Assembly: GCA_029204225.1 (NCBI GenBank)
Contig: CM055096.1
Coordinates: forward strand, 28,347,995 to 28,411,994
DNA length: 64,000 bases
DNA from: Diphasiastrum complanatum
Lineage: Eukaryota > Streptophyta > Lycopodiopsida > Lycopodiales > Lycopodiaceae
Direction: 5' to 3'
Both the position numbers and the translations under genes were made by a program. Position 1 is the first letter of the stretch, and every line of letters starts with the position of its first letter. The notes under the pieces are model-generated. The model was not told the origin of the DNA and ran no database searches. It worked only from the letters and a program-made list of their open reading frames with translations. Shown here one piece after another: positions 26,397-61,185 of the stretch.

Positions 26397-26754
26397 TGTT
26401 AGAGGTTTCAACACCACAGTAGGGCAAACACTAACTGATCCACCCAACCATGCCTACTCCCTGATATGGAGCAAGCCCCTCCTAGCCCAGTGTGAGGGCT
26501 GGTAGCATGCACACTACCAAGTGCCGGCCACGTGGCTCTGACGTGACCGACTGCATGTCGGGACCCAATGTGGGGCCCTATCCTGGTGACAGGGTCCCTA
26601 TGCCGTGTTAGGCCCGCCATGGCTATGGACCGTGCCGGGGCACACTAATCACACTGTCTTGCCTTGTTGGACATGTACGCTGGGCATGTCCCTGATTGTG
26701 GTATCTGACCTCCTGTGTTCTCTAGGGTTCGGCACTGGTTACGTGCTCGTAACA
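26397..26754 (-). repeat. 3' LTR of chromovirus copy 3
   Basis: 358 bases, clearly diverged from copies 1 and 2. The terminal palindrome has one mismatch (GTTACGTGCTCGTAAC on plus) and the ABRE/DRE-like inverted motif is degraded. Confidence 0.9.
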
Positions 26755-26765
26755 CTCCCTCCCCC

Positions 26766-28427
26766 TTAAGAACTGTCTTGGTCCTCTAAGACAAAGTCTG
26801 GAAAAATCTTGCGAAGGACGGTGCCTCTTTCCCAAGTGGCATTCTCAACAGGCTGATCATTCCAATTGACTAGATATTCTCGGTATAGAGTATGACGAGT
26901 CTGCGTCTCCCTACTATCAAGAACCTCCTCTAGTTCATGTGGAGGTTGCTGACAATCCAATGGGAGAACTAGAACACTGTCCCCTACCAGATCATAGGTG
27001 ACCTCGCCTACTCTCCTACTATGGTAAAAGGACCACAATACCTAGGAGACAACTTAGCACACACTCCTGATTTGAGGGTTTTAGAGTCAACTGGGACTCT
27101 CAAGTAGACTTTCTCACCAGCAGAGAACTGCACATCCCGTCTGTGTGGATCTGCATAATGCCTGGCTCGATCCTGGGTTTAGGTGTTCTATCATCTGGTT
27201 TAGGTGTTCTGAAATGTTTCTGGCTACTTCAACTTTTTCTTGTTTAAACCCTACAGCTGTGGGTGAGCGTGGCTGGAAACCGTACATCAGCATAAATGGG
27301 CTGTATCTCGTAGCTGAGTGTTTGGTACTGTTATAAGCAAACTCTAATATCGCGAGATACTCCTCCCAATTAGTCTGCTTTTTGTTGACGTATGCGCGAA
27401 GCATATCCTCCAACACCTGATTTACTCTTTCTGTGGATGGTCGGTGGTACTCATATTAAGTTTAGTATGGAGATGATGGAATACTGCCCTCCAAAAATTT
27501 CCATTAAACTTATTGTCCCGGTCGCTGACTATGATGGAAGGTAGACCGTACAATTTAAATAGCCCATCTACAAACAACCTCGCTAACTCTAGAGCTCTAA
27601 CGGTTGTTTTGGTCGGAATAAAGTGAGCCATTTTGGTCAGACGGTCAACTGTGACCCATATAGCGTCATTTCCCTTTTGGGTTTTAGGCAGGCCTACTAT
27701 AAAATCCATGGAGATACTCTCCCATTTACCAGTTGGTATATCTTAGGGCTGTAACAACCCTCCTGACTTTAAACGCTCTGCTTTATTCACCTGACATTTC
27801 TGGCAACTGGTTACATATTGTTGGACGTCCTTTTTCATATTGGGCCAGAAAAATTGTCTACGAAGAAGCTCATAGGTCTTTTGAGTGCCTGGGTGCCCCG
27901 CACTAGGACTGTCATGACACTCATATAGGGCCTGCCGCCTATAATCCTCTAAATTGGGGACACTCTATCTCTATAGAGCAAGTACTCATCCTAAATGGAA
28001 TACTGTTTCCATTTGAATCCTTGAGTCAACTGACCCTCAACCACTGCGGTTTGCTTGGGTAATACAGGCTCAGAGTCCTCAATGTCATCTGACGTATACT
28101 CGGACTCATCATCCTCAACGGAAGCTGCCGTATTCTTGGATGAACTGGCACCAGCCCCGGGAACTGGTTCTGGAGTCTGTAACTGTCTGCTCTGGACTGA
28201 GTTCCAGATAGTAGAGAAAAATGCATCATGCTAGGCATTCTACTAAGTGCGTCTGCTACTGTGTTGAATTTCCCCCGTCTATATTTGATAGACATATCAA
28301 ACTCTTGCATTAACTCAGCCCAACGAGCTTTCCGACCTTTGAACTCAGGCTGATTGCAAAGGTATCTGAGACTTTCATGGTCTGTCAGGACCTCAAAGTT
28401 GGCACCATACAAATAATGCCTCCAAGT
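26766..28427 (-). pseudogene. Pol fragments of copy 3
   Basis: Chromodomain ([16 protein letters not shown]), integrase core ([26 protein letters not shown]) and the RNase H end ([13 protein letters not shown]) are recognisable in successive frames with several deletions and stops. The sequence ends at 28427, where the match jumps from RNase H to gag. Confidence 0.88.
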
Positions 28428-28447
28428 TCCATTTGCTGAGGAAGGTA

Positions 28448-29218
28448 TGTCGCGGAAGCTTTTTCTTTCTTGTGTTTCGTGTTCGTCCTCTCTTCTGATT
28501 CGCGAACAATTTTCTGTCTTCGATTTTTCTTTTCATGCGGAAGCTCTTACGGGATCCCAGACACTCGACTACACATCACAGAACATATTTTATCCTAGCA
28601 ATCAAGAGACACAGCACAAGACCAAGAGATACACGAAATAGAGAGATTATATTGTCAGTTTGGTTTTAGAGCGAGATCGTCAGTGTCTCGCTCGTTGGCG
28701 GAATGACTCTGCTCTTTCGCTGTGTTCTACTCGTTGGCAGACTTTCATGCACAGCTATGGTATTTTTGCTTTCTTACTCTATTCGCTACGTCTCTCTCTG
28801 TTTCTTACAGATCTCTGTATTCACTGTCTCTTTTCTTTTTTCCTTCTTCTTCTTACATAGTTATGATCCAGAGAGGATCGGTTATACCTCCACTATGTGG
28901 AGTTTACAAGATAGCTAAACGTAGAATCACAAGACTAGTTAACGCTAATCAACTAGTTAGTTAGTCTCCGTCTTAGCTATTCGTTTCAACTGGGCATGAA
29001 GCCCGTTGAGCTGCCAGCTGGCAGCGCGAAGGATTTCTCTTCGTTTGTTTTGTTCTTTTCGTTTTGCGGTCCTGGAGGTGTGTTTACGATTCGCGATTGA
29101 TTCACGAATCGTTCGTGCTTCGAGTCAAAGACACGTTGACTGTCGCAAATTGTTCTCGTTCGACCTTCGTGTCTTGTTCGTGCTGCGACAAAGTTGCAGG
29201 AGTTCACCATTTTTGACA
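28448..29218 (-). repeat. 3' LTR of the Copia element
   Basis: Read on minus it starts TGTCAAAAATGGTG at 29218 and ends CTTCCGCGACA at 28448. The first 350 bases or so match 32656-32990. A purine-rich stretch (CAAGAGGGAG) precedes it. Confidence 0.85.
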
Positions 29219-29239
29219 CTCCCTCTTGAACCTTGCAAC

Positions 29240-32200
29240 TTTGTTCGTTCAATCCAATTGCCTCTCTTTGCTTGGTAAAGAGTGGCTTGTCGAGCGGTTT
29301 CGTGAGGAGATTTGCAATCATACTTTCTGATTTTATGAACTGGACCTGGAGCTCTCCTTTCGAGATCAAATCTCGAATGTGATGGTACTTCAGAGGAGTG
29401 TGCTTCGTCTTTGAATGGAAGACAGGATCCTGGGACAAATAGATGGCACTCTGGGAGTCCATCATCATCGTGCTTGGCCCCTTCTGTGGTATCCCGATTG
29501 CCTCCAACATCATCCACAGCCACACTACCTCATTCGCCACTTTCGAGGCTGCGACATACTCAGCTTCGCAAGAGGATTGAGCTACCAGGGTTTGGTTTTT
29601 GCATATCCAGCTGATTGCAACTCCGCACGCTATTGAACATCCTCCAGTAATGGACTTGCTGTCATCCTTGCAACTCGCCCAGCTCGCATCACTTTAGTGA
29701 TGCAGCTCGAATTCTTTTTCCTCGTTTCTAGCTCTGTAGGTTAATCCAATATTCTGGGTACCCTTCAGATACTGTAGGATTCGTTTGGCCATTTGCCAAT
29801 GTGCTAGACCAGGATTGGAACAGAATTGGCTCAATGCGTAAACAGAGAAGGCCAGATCCGGTCTGGTACAAATTGTCAAGTACATCAGACTCCCGATTAA
29901 GTTCTGGTAGGGTATACCTGCCATCTTCTGTTCTTCCTCTTTTGTTTTTGGGCAATCCTGTTTCGTGAGCTTGGCTCCAGCTATCATTGGTGTGGCTTTT
30001 TCTTTGCAGTCCATCATGTGGTACTGCTTCAGCACTTTTCTGGTGTATTCTGACTGACTCAAGTGCATTTCACCATTTGTTCGATCTCTTCTGATCTCCA
30101 GCCCTAGGCACTTTGTTGCTTCTCCAAGATCTTGATTTCGTAGCTTTCAGAAGTCTAACTCTTCGTGTCTTTGATCAGCATCAAGGAATTTCTTATCATC
30201 AGCGAATCATCCACGAAAATGGTCAGTATCACAAAATCCTTTCCTACTCTTTTGATGTAGACATTACAGTCTAGTTGAGTAGGGTTGAAGTCTAGAGACT
30301 TCAAAAGACCATCAAGCTTTTTGTACCATGCCCGTGATGCCTGTTTTAGATCGTAGATACATCTCTGCAATCGACAAACATATTGTCTGTTGTCGGGGTC
30401 TTCATAGCCTTTAGGTTGCTTCGTGAAGATTTCCTCCTCTAGATCTCCGTGGAGAAAGGCTGTTTTCACGTCAATCTGGTGAATTTCGAGATTATACTGT
30501 GTGGCGTATGCAAGGAGTAGCCTTATGCTTGTCATCTTCACCATGGGCGAATATGTGTCAAAATAGTCGACACCATATCTTTGTGTGTAGCCCTTTGCGA
30601 CGAGCCTTGCCTTGTAGCGGCCAATAGTGCCATCTGATTTTAGCTTTTTCTTGTACACCCACTTGCAGTCGACTATTTTCCTGTTTTCTAGCAGTGGCTC
30701 TAATGTCCATGCCTCGTTTTGCCTCATCAACTCGATCTCCTCTGACATTGCCTGCTTCCAGAATTCTCCCTCTGGACTCTGGACAGCTTCTTGGTATGTT
30801 GCTAGCTCTTTTGTGAAGCTGCAGTACTCAAACTGCGTATCTTCGCTCCATTGAAGATTGTCAGAATAGCGGTCTGGAGGTCTTCTTTGTCTTGTTGACC
30901 TTCGAGGTTCGTTTCGTCGCTGCTCGAATATTTCTTGTTCGTGGGGTTGATCCTCTGCTTCCTGCTGCATCTGGGGCTCTGCATTTTGATTTGATGTATG
31001 TCCTCGATCTCCCTCTTGAACAGGCAGCAGTGTGAGGATCTCATGGCCTCTTTCGCCTTTCAGTCCAGGGAATGTGGACTTGTCGAACTTCACATCTCTG
31101 CTCGAAACAACCTTCTTCGTGGTTGGATCGTAGAGTCTGTACACATGTGTTCTGTTCGAGTAGCCGACCATGATTGTTTGCTCGGATTTGTCATCGAGCT
31201 TGCTTCTCTTTTGCTTTGGAATGTGCTTGTATGTTGCACATCCAAACAATGGTACGTATGACAGATCAGGCTTTTTGCCTGTCCACATTTCGTATGGTGT
31301 TTTGTTCCCCAGCGTTGTCGTTGTAGATATGTTCTATAGGTGTACAGCTGCAGCTATTGCCTCGGCCCAGAATTGACATGGCAATTGAGCCTGTGCCATC
31401 ATGCATCTGGCTCCTTCGACTAGCGTTCTGTTTCTTCTTTCTGCCACACCGTTGTATTCTGGTGTGTATGCAAGAGTGAACTGGTGTTCGATCCCCTGTT
31501 CTTCGCAGAATCTTGAGAATTTTGTGCTTTTGTATTCACCTCCATTGTCAGATCTAAGGATCTGTATCTTTTTCGAGGTGTGTCGCTCTACGAATGCCAC
31601 GAACTTCTTGAAAGAATCGAATACATCGGATTTCTTCTTCAAGTAGTAGATCGTGGTCATTCGGCTGTAATCATCTATGAACATTAGAAAATATCTCGAA
31701 CCTGAGAGCGAATCTGTTTTCATCGGTCCACACACATCAGAGTGGACGAGCTCAAGAACTTCTTGGGCTCTTCTTCCCTCGTGTGTGAATGGATGTTGCT
31801 TGCCTTTCTGACAAGCTTCGCAGAACTCAGCCTCTGACCTTGAAATCTTGAGACCTGTGACAATGTCCTTTCTGCTCATGTCATACAGGCTCCACATGTT
31901 CAGATGATACCTTCTACTATGCCAAAGCTGATCTTCGTTTTCTGAAGCATTTAATATGCTTTCAAAGTTGCTGATTATTTTGGCCTGGTAGAGATTTCCT
32001 TCTCTGCATCCGACCGTCAGCAACTTGTTTGTCGTCTTCTCGATCATACGGCAAGTGTTGCCGTCGAACAAAACTCGAATGCCTAGATCTGCCATCTTGG
32101 ATACAGATAGCAGATCCTTTCTAAGTGAGGGCACATAGAGTGCTCCTGGCAGCTCTGCTTGGCCTGACAGTGTTCGTAGCTGTAGAGAGCCGATGCCTTT

Positions 32201-32549
32201 GACATCGTGTCTGCTTCTGTCGTTTTCGAGTTCGCGAAAGTTGATCAAGATCTTCTTGTTGCAGGTTATGTGAGATGTTGCTCCTGGATCGATGACTACA
32301 TCGTAGTCGTGTTCAGAGTAGCTTGTTGAAGCTTTCATCACCTCTTTCAGCATCCTTTGATGACTCTGCAACGTTTGCCTTTTCAGCTTTGTTTTTCCTT
32401 TTTGGGTTGAATCTGCAGTCGTATGCAGAATGCCCTTTCTTCTTGCAGTGCATGCAAGGTATTGCTAGATTGAACCAGCATTTGTTGGTCGTATGGCCTG
32501 GATTGTGGCAATGATCGCAGGAAGAAGATTGCTGATTCGAGGACTTCAT
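29240..32549 (-). pseudogene. Copia gag knuckle and pol
   Basis: In order on minus: a CCHC knuckle (CDHCHNPGHTTNKCW, about 32500) and a second one (CMHCKKKGHSAYDC); protease DPGATSHI (about 32295, usual DSGATSH altered); integrase with HSDVCGPM, FIDDYSRM, LRSDNGGEY and EYNGVAERRNRTL; RT with VDVKTAFLHGDLEE-type motif (IDVKTAFLHGDLEE) and FVDDSLM; RNase H with SCEAEYVAAS and DSQSAI. Frame breaks occur near 31330, 30160 and 29690, so it is inactive. Confidence 0.9.
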
Positions 32550-32655
32550 CTTCCCGAATCTTGGCTTGTTTTTGTTCTTCTTCCTTCCTTTCGTGAAAAG
32601 AGCTTCTCTTGATCACTGCTTTCCTCTCCTTCGTCTCTCATCAGTCTCTCATCAG

Positions 32656-32990
32656 CGACAGAGGATCGTTTATACCTCCACTATGTGGAGTTTACAAGAT
32701 AGCTAAACGTAGAATCACAAGACTAGTTAACGCTAATCAACAAGTTAGTTGGTCTCCGTCTTAGCTATTCGTTTCAGCTGGGCATGAAGCCCGTTGCCAG
32801 CTGGCAGCGCGAAGGATTTCTCTTTGTTTGTTTCGTTCTTTTCGTTTCGCGGTCCTGGAGGTGTGTTTACGATTCGCGAATCGTTCGTGCTTCGAGTCAA
32901 AGACACGTTGACTGTCGCAAATTGTTCTCATTCGACCTTCGTGTCTTGTTCGTGCTGCGACAAAGTTGCAGGAGTTCACCATTTCTGACA
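32656..32990 (-). repeat. Truncated 5' LTR of the Copia element
   Basis: Starts TGTCAGAAATGGTG at 32990 on minus and matches the start of the 3' LTR until about 32656. The sequence then switches directly to gag coding. Confidence 0.83.
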
Positions 32991-32995
32991 AGGTA

Positions 32996-33414
32996 TGTAG
33001 AATACCTACGTTTCTATCCTTCTCTTCCCCAATAAAAGTAGGAGGCTTTAAGTCTTTAAAGACACTGGGATGAGACCGCATGGGCTCACCCGAAACTGAT
33101 GGAAGGGGAGAAGGGGATAACTGAGAAGTGGAAGGAAGACTTCCTTTCGCAGAGCTCAAAATTAGACCTTTGAGTTCGGCGAACAAGTCGTCCACACTGG
33201 ATTTGAAATTGGTGAAAGCCAGTTTCAACTCATCCACCTCTGTTACCAAGTGGAGATATTGCTCCTTGGTAACCAATTCGTCGAGTTCTTTGGCGAATTG
33301 CTCCTGTTCCTCCACTTCCATGGGTTCTTTTCCCTTACTGAACGTCAGAGATTCCGTTTCTAGTTCATCAATGCCTCTTGTCGGGGGTTGATCAGGTCCC
33401 GGAGAAGTGGTCAT
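32996..33414 (-). pseudogene. Gag N-terminus of chromovirus copy 3
   Basis: Starts at ATG 33414 and reads MTTSPGPDQPP, KGKEPMEVEEQEQF and KGSLPSTSQLSPSPLPSVSG, matching residues 1-140 or so of copy 1 Gag. It is cut by the Copia LTR at 32995. Confidence 0.9.
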
Positions 33415-34213
33415 TTTCCGAAATAGAAAAAGAGTGTCTGATGTTCCTTCTTAAAAAAAAGTCAAAAAGACTAATTAAACCTATACAAAGGAGGGAAAAG
33501 GAACTTAGCTGTTTCTGAGGACTGTACTTCCAAAGAGAGAATCAAGAAGAACTCTCTCAGCTCTTCTGTGGCTATTTACAGACCTGCTGTCCCGAAAAAA
33601 ACGAGAATTGAGGGCTTAAACTTTGTACAAAATTCTGATTTTTTATTGCCAAAAGCCCTCACTGGCTGACTAGATGGCCTGTTACTCCAAAAAACTCAGG
33701 TTTGAAGCCAACATCTGACCAGAAATTCTGGATTTATAAAAGCAAACTGCTCGCTGATCTATCCTCTGTTTGGTAGAAAAAATCCAGCCCAAGGACTTCT
33801 GAAAATCAGAGATGGATCTGCAAATTTGTTTCTCCCCGTCCAGCGCTGACCTTGCCTCTGATTTTACTCTATCCTTGCCGGAAAAATACAGTTATGTCAG
33901 CTGGAAAACAGCGTTGGACCTGCATCAGAAGAGCGCTGGTCCTGCTGACCTATTCCAATCCCAAAACCGCTCAGATTACTCAAATCTGCTCCTGGAAAAC
34001 AGGGATAGATGACTGCTTCTGCAGCGATGGACCTGTACCACAGTTCCAATCCAATCTTCGCTCAGACAGGTAGCAATTCCAATAGAATTCCCACGATAGA
34101 TAGCTGTCTTTACAGCGCTGGCTCTGTCTACTGATTCTTGAAAGTTGGAAGATGTCTCTGTACATTCTATTACTTTCTCCCTTGCTGAAACTAAACTCCC
34201 AAAGATGGAGATG
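33415..34213 (-). other. Leader of chromovirus copy 3
   Basis: About 800 non-coding bases between PBS and gag, diverged from the copy 1 leader but with the same recurring CAGCGCTG-type motifs (for example near 33842, 33912, 33935 and 34115). Confidence 0.6.
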
Positions 34214-34225
34214 GCTCTGATACCA
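34214..34225 (-). other. Primer binding site of copy 3
   Basis: GCTCTGATACCA on plus is the complement of the initiator tRNA-Met type PBS, adjacent to the partial 5' LTR. Confidence 0.88.
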
Positions 34226-34226
34226 G

Positions 34227-34341
34227 TGTTAGAGGTCTCAACACCACAGTAGGGCAAACACTAACTAATCCACCCAAACTTGCCTACTCCCTGATATGGA
34301 GCAAGCCCCTCCTAGCCCAGTGTGAGGGCTGGTAGCATGCA
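34227..34341 (-). repeat. Truncated 5' LTR of copy 3
   Basis: About 115 bases of LTR (its 3' end) remain, matching 26397 onward. The match ends near GGTAGCATGC, where LINE-D resumes. Confidence 0.85.
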
Positions 34342-35760
34342 TATTGTCTGCTTTCTCCCTCACCAAAAGGGTTGCAGTGTCACTTACAAGTCTTACATCG
34401 GTTTTGTGTTACTTGGGGTCTCTCTATTAACTTAAAAAAAAGCCTTCACAATTATTAATTCTTCTATGACGGCCGGGAAGTTGACATTGTTGCCTCTTAT
34501 ACTTACTTGGGAGTCCTGTTTACTGCGCCCCTTCTTGGTTTCTGCCAGGCTGCATTTGCGCACATTTCCTCTGGTCTTTCAGCATTGGTCCAATTCGATC
34601 GTGGTTGTACAATGAATCATATTTTTGATCCCGCTACTAGATGCCAGTTGTTTCAAACACAGGTGGTTCCAGCAGTGATGTGTGCCTCCGAGATCTGGTT
34701 GCCAGGACTTTCTCTCCGGGACTGGGCAAGCATTTCCCGCATTCAGGCCACTATGTTGGGTCGCATGATACGTGCCAAGACTACCACCCCTCATGATATC
34801 CTATGTGCTTGAGTTTGCTACTCCTCCGATCATCCTTGAGGGCTTTTTCCGCCTTATTCTTTTTCTTCAGCGGATTCGGGAGATTCGTGCATCTCACCCG
34901 GATAGATACATAGTTGTTGCGGTTACTTCTTCACGTGTCCTAGCTGATTCCTATGCCAAGCTAGCCTGGTACCAACAGGCGTCTGATCTCTTACGACATT
35001 TGGGCATCTCTATCATGGATCTTCCTCGTGGTACACATTCATATATCCGAGGCTATTTATTCCGTCGATATATGCAGTAGACTTGGAGCTCTATCCCACC
35101 CTCCCGCATTCGACTGAACTATTATCAGACACACTTCCTCTCTCTCGATCCTTCTGGTTTGCCATTGTTGCCGCTTTATATCTCACAGCCCCTATCACAC
35201 GGCCTACGCTATCCTCTTGGGTAGTTGCGCATTTCCTCTCATCAGCTTGCTATTGAGGCCGGTCATGCATGGGATATCCCCCGGGAGCATCGTCTATGTC
35301 GCTTGTGCTCGTTGCAGGAGGTGGAAGATGAAGCCCATTTCCTCCTCAGATACGGGGGAGGTATTATTGTCTCTTTCGCGATGGCCCGCATACACTTCAC
35401 AATTTTGACTCCTATCCTGATGCTCGTTGCTTGGGACTTCTTGTTGGTGAGATGCTTACTCTCCGTCAGTCTCATCTGCCTATACCAGATCACCTGGGGT
35501 TAGACTCTCAGCAGTTGCTTCTCACTGGCTTCTTTCGGACTTGAGCACATGCTGATGACTCCAATGATGAGATTCCTATCCCTATGCCACTGCGGAAAGA
35601 GCCCAGATGTAGTCGCCACTTGCCTCCATCAGGGCCCACTGTACGCTCCACTCAGCGGACACTTCACACTTACTTTCGCTGATATGTACTTATTCTCCAC
35701 CGCCGTCCAAAGAGAGTTTCACAGCATACTATACACCATTTTTTTCCCGGCGGAGAGACA
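34342..35760 (+). pseudogene. LINE-D ORF2, C-terminal part
   Basis: Resumes just after the YADD position (LLSPSPKGLQ, then TWGLSINL), continues through YTYLGVLFTAPLLGF, CQLFQTQVVPAVMCASEIW and HSYIRGYLFRRYM, and reaches the zinc region CRLCSLQEVEDEAHFLL (about 35297-35350), where the expected final Cys is Tyr. TAA, TGA and TAG interruptions are present. Confidence 0.8.
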
Positions 35761-35814
35761 TCTATTTATATAAGCTCCTATTGTGCATACTTGACATGTA
35801 CCTTTTATTAGTCC

Positions 35815-35855
35815 TATGTACCTTACGGTATTTCAAAGACATTTATAAAAATCTT

Positions 35856-35859
<4 letters not shown>
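35815..35859 (+). promoter_or_regulatory. LINE-D 3'-terminal hairpin
   Basis: TACC (35819-35822), TTAC loop, GGTA (35827-35830), followed by ATTTATAAAAATC and the CT tract. The 90 bases before it match the LINE-A 3' end closely (GCTCCTAT, CTTGACATGTACCTTTT). Confidence 0.6.

Positions 35860-35919
<60 letters not shown>
35860..35919 (+). repeat. (CT)n tract at the LINE-D 3' end
   Basis: About 60 bases of CT repeat following the LINE-D terminal motif. The downstream sequence is non-LINE. Confidence 0.95.
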
Positions 35920-35922
<3 letters not shown>

Positions 35923-37256
35923 CCACAAAAACTCAGAATTGACCTTTGAAAGCATTTCAGATTTTCAAGATTCTTTCTCAAATTTTGTGCTAGCTATCTT
36001 GTGCCATCGTATGTTTATTTCAGCTCCCTTGAGGCTTCCTTCAAAACTTCACAAAATTGCATCTCTTGATAACTTTTCCAAACTGTTTACAGTCTGGATA
36101 GTGAATCCAGCACGTCAAGGTGCAAGCATGCTTATTGAATCGCATACAGAAACTAGAATTCAGCAACTAAATGCGAATGATTTGCAATGAACAACAGAAA
36201 TTTGAGCAATGTTATCTGAACTTGATGTCAAAAACAGTGAGAATTCCCCTACACACAATTTCAGAGGCAAAACGTGAGGCAACTGGGTATCTCTCTTTGC
36301 GTCACAGAAGCCCATTTTAATCTGCGCAGATTTCAAGATTTGCACAATTGGGCTGGAGTAGTAAGGCATGTGCTTAAGATCTCAAAACTGTCCATGAACA
36401 AGGTTGAGCTACCTGAAACTTTCACCCAGATGGAGTTATAGAGAAAAAAGGACAAATTTCAAGTCATCATCTCTCTTTGTGTTACAGAAGCCCATTTCAA
36501 TCTGCGCAGATTTCAAATTGCAAGATTGGGCTAGAGTAGTAAAGGCATGTGCTTAAGAGATCAAAACTGTCCACGAACAAGGTTGAGCTGTCTGTAACTT
36601 TCACCCTGATGGAGTTCTATAGCGATCCATACACTGGCATTTTTTTTACTTAAATACCCCTTAAAAGACTCTCATTTTGTGGTACTTCTGCTAACTTATT
36701 ACTGGCGAATACGTGTTATGATGCTTTCTATCAACTCCCAAGGTACATTCTGCTCAAGGAAAAACTAAAGACCAATGGAACATGTAAGCACCAGTAATAT
36801 GGAACATCATGTAAACACTGAAACTGTTTGGCGCAATAATGGAGCTGGTAGAGCATGATACATTGCTATAGGTACATGGTAATATTGAAGATGAGAGTAC
36901 AAAAAACAGCAGGAATTGTTCATGCTGTTCCTATTTAGCTTGATCAATAAGTGTCTGCAATACACTAGAGGATTAGTCAATATTTTGTTGAACATGTGAT
37001 GTGCAGTGGGCAGCAAAATCAATAAGAAAGAAGTCAAACCTTAGTTTAGAGCTTTAGCAACAAGCTCACTTTTACAACCATGAAGAGTGGGGAAAAGATG
37101 GAACGGGTGTTGGATGTCTCAGTTCTCATCATATGAGTCACATTTTACGCTACAACATACTGGGCAAGCTGAGTTGAATTTGGAAACAAGCAAAATGACA
37201 ACTTCAGCAAGTCAAAACTGTGGAGAGCTATAACCAGTCAAAAGTAGGAGCCTCAC
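35920..37256. other. Non-coding sequence, presumed final visible intron of the paladin-like gene
   Basis: No recognisable protein domain on either strand. The only structure seen is a pair of imperfect direct repeats (36289-36616). The exons expected to encode the last helical segment of the paladin-like protein were looked for here on minus and not found. Confidence 0.5.
36289..36616. repeat. Two imperfect direct repeats of about 149 bp
   Basis: 36289-36437 and 36469-36616 share long strings such as ATCTGCGCAGATTTCAA, AGGCATGTGCTTAAGA and ACAAGGTTGAGCT with scattered differences. They are spaced 180 bases apart. Origin unknown. Confidence 0.85.

Positions 37257-61185
<23,929 letters not shown>

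Larger units (their letters stand above)
28448..32990 (-). mobile_element. Ty1/Copia element nested in chromovirus copy 3
   Basis: Copia-order element (gag knuckle, protease, integrase, RT, RNase H) on minus, inserted in gag of copy 3 with the 5-bp target duplication AGGTA (28443-28447 and 32991-32995). The 3' LTR is about 771 bases. The 5' LTR keeps only its first 335 bases or so, because a deletion joins it to gag just before the zinc knuckle, removing the PBS and most of gag. Confidence 0.9.
26397..34341 (-). mobile_element. Ty3 chromovirus copy 3, decayed and internally deleted
   Basis: Older relative of copies 1 and 2 on minus. It has a 3' LTR (26397-26754), pol fragments (26766-28427), a junction straight into gag, a Copia insertion in gag (28448-32990), gag start (32996-33414), leader, PBS (34214-34225) and a 5' LTR cut short at about 34341. 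The LTR end reads TGTTAGAGG instead of TGTAATAGATCC. Many indels show it is not functional. Confidence 0.9.
26014..35919 (+). mobile_element. LINE-D, split by chromovirus copy 3
   Basis: LINE with an RT start fragment (26014-26396), a nested Ty3 element (26397-34341, itself carrying a Copia), and the rest of ORF2 plus hairpin and CT tail (34342-35919). The two LINE pieces are collinear, missing only about 55 residues around YADD, which points to a deletion at the right edge of the Ty3 insert that also removed most of its 5' LTR. Confidence 0.8.
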
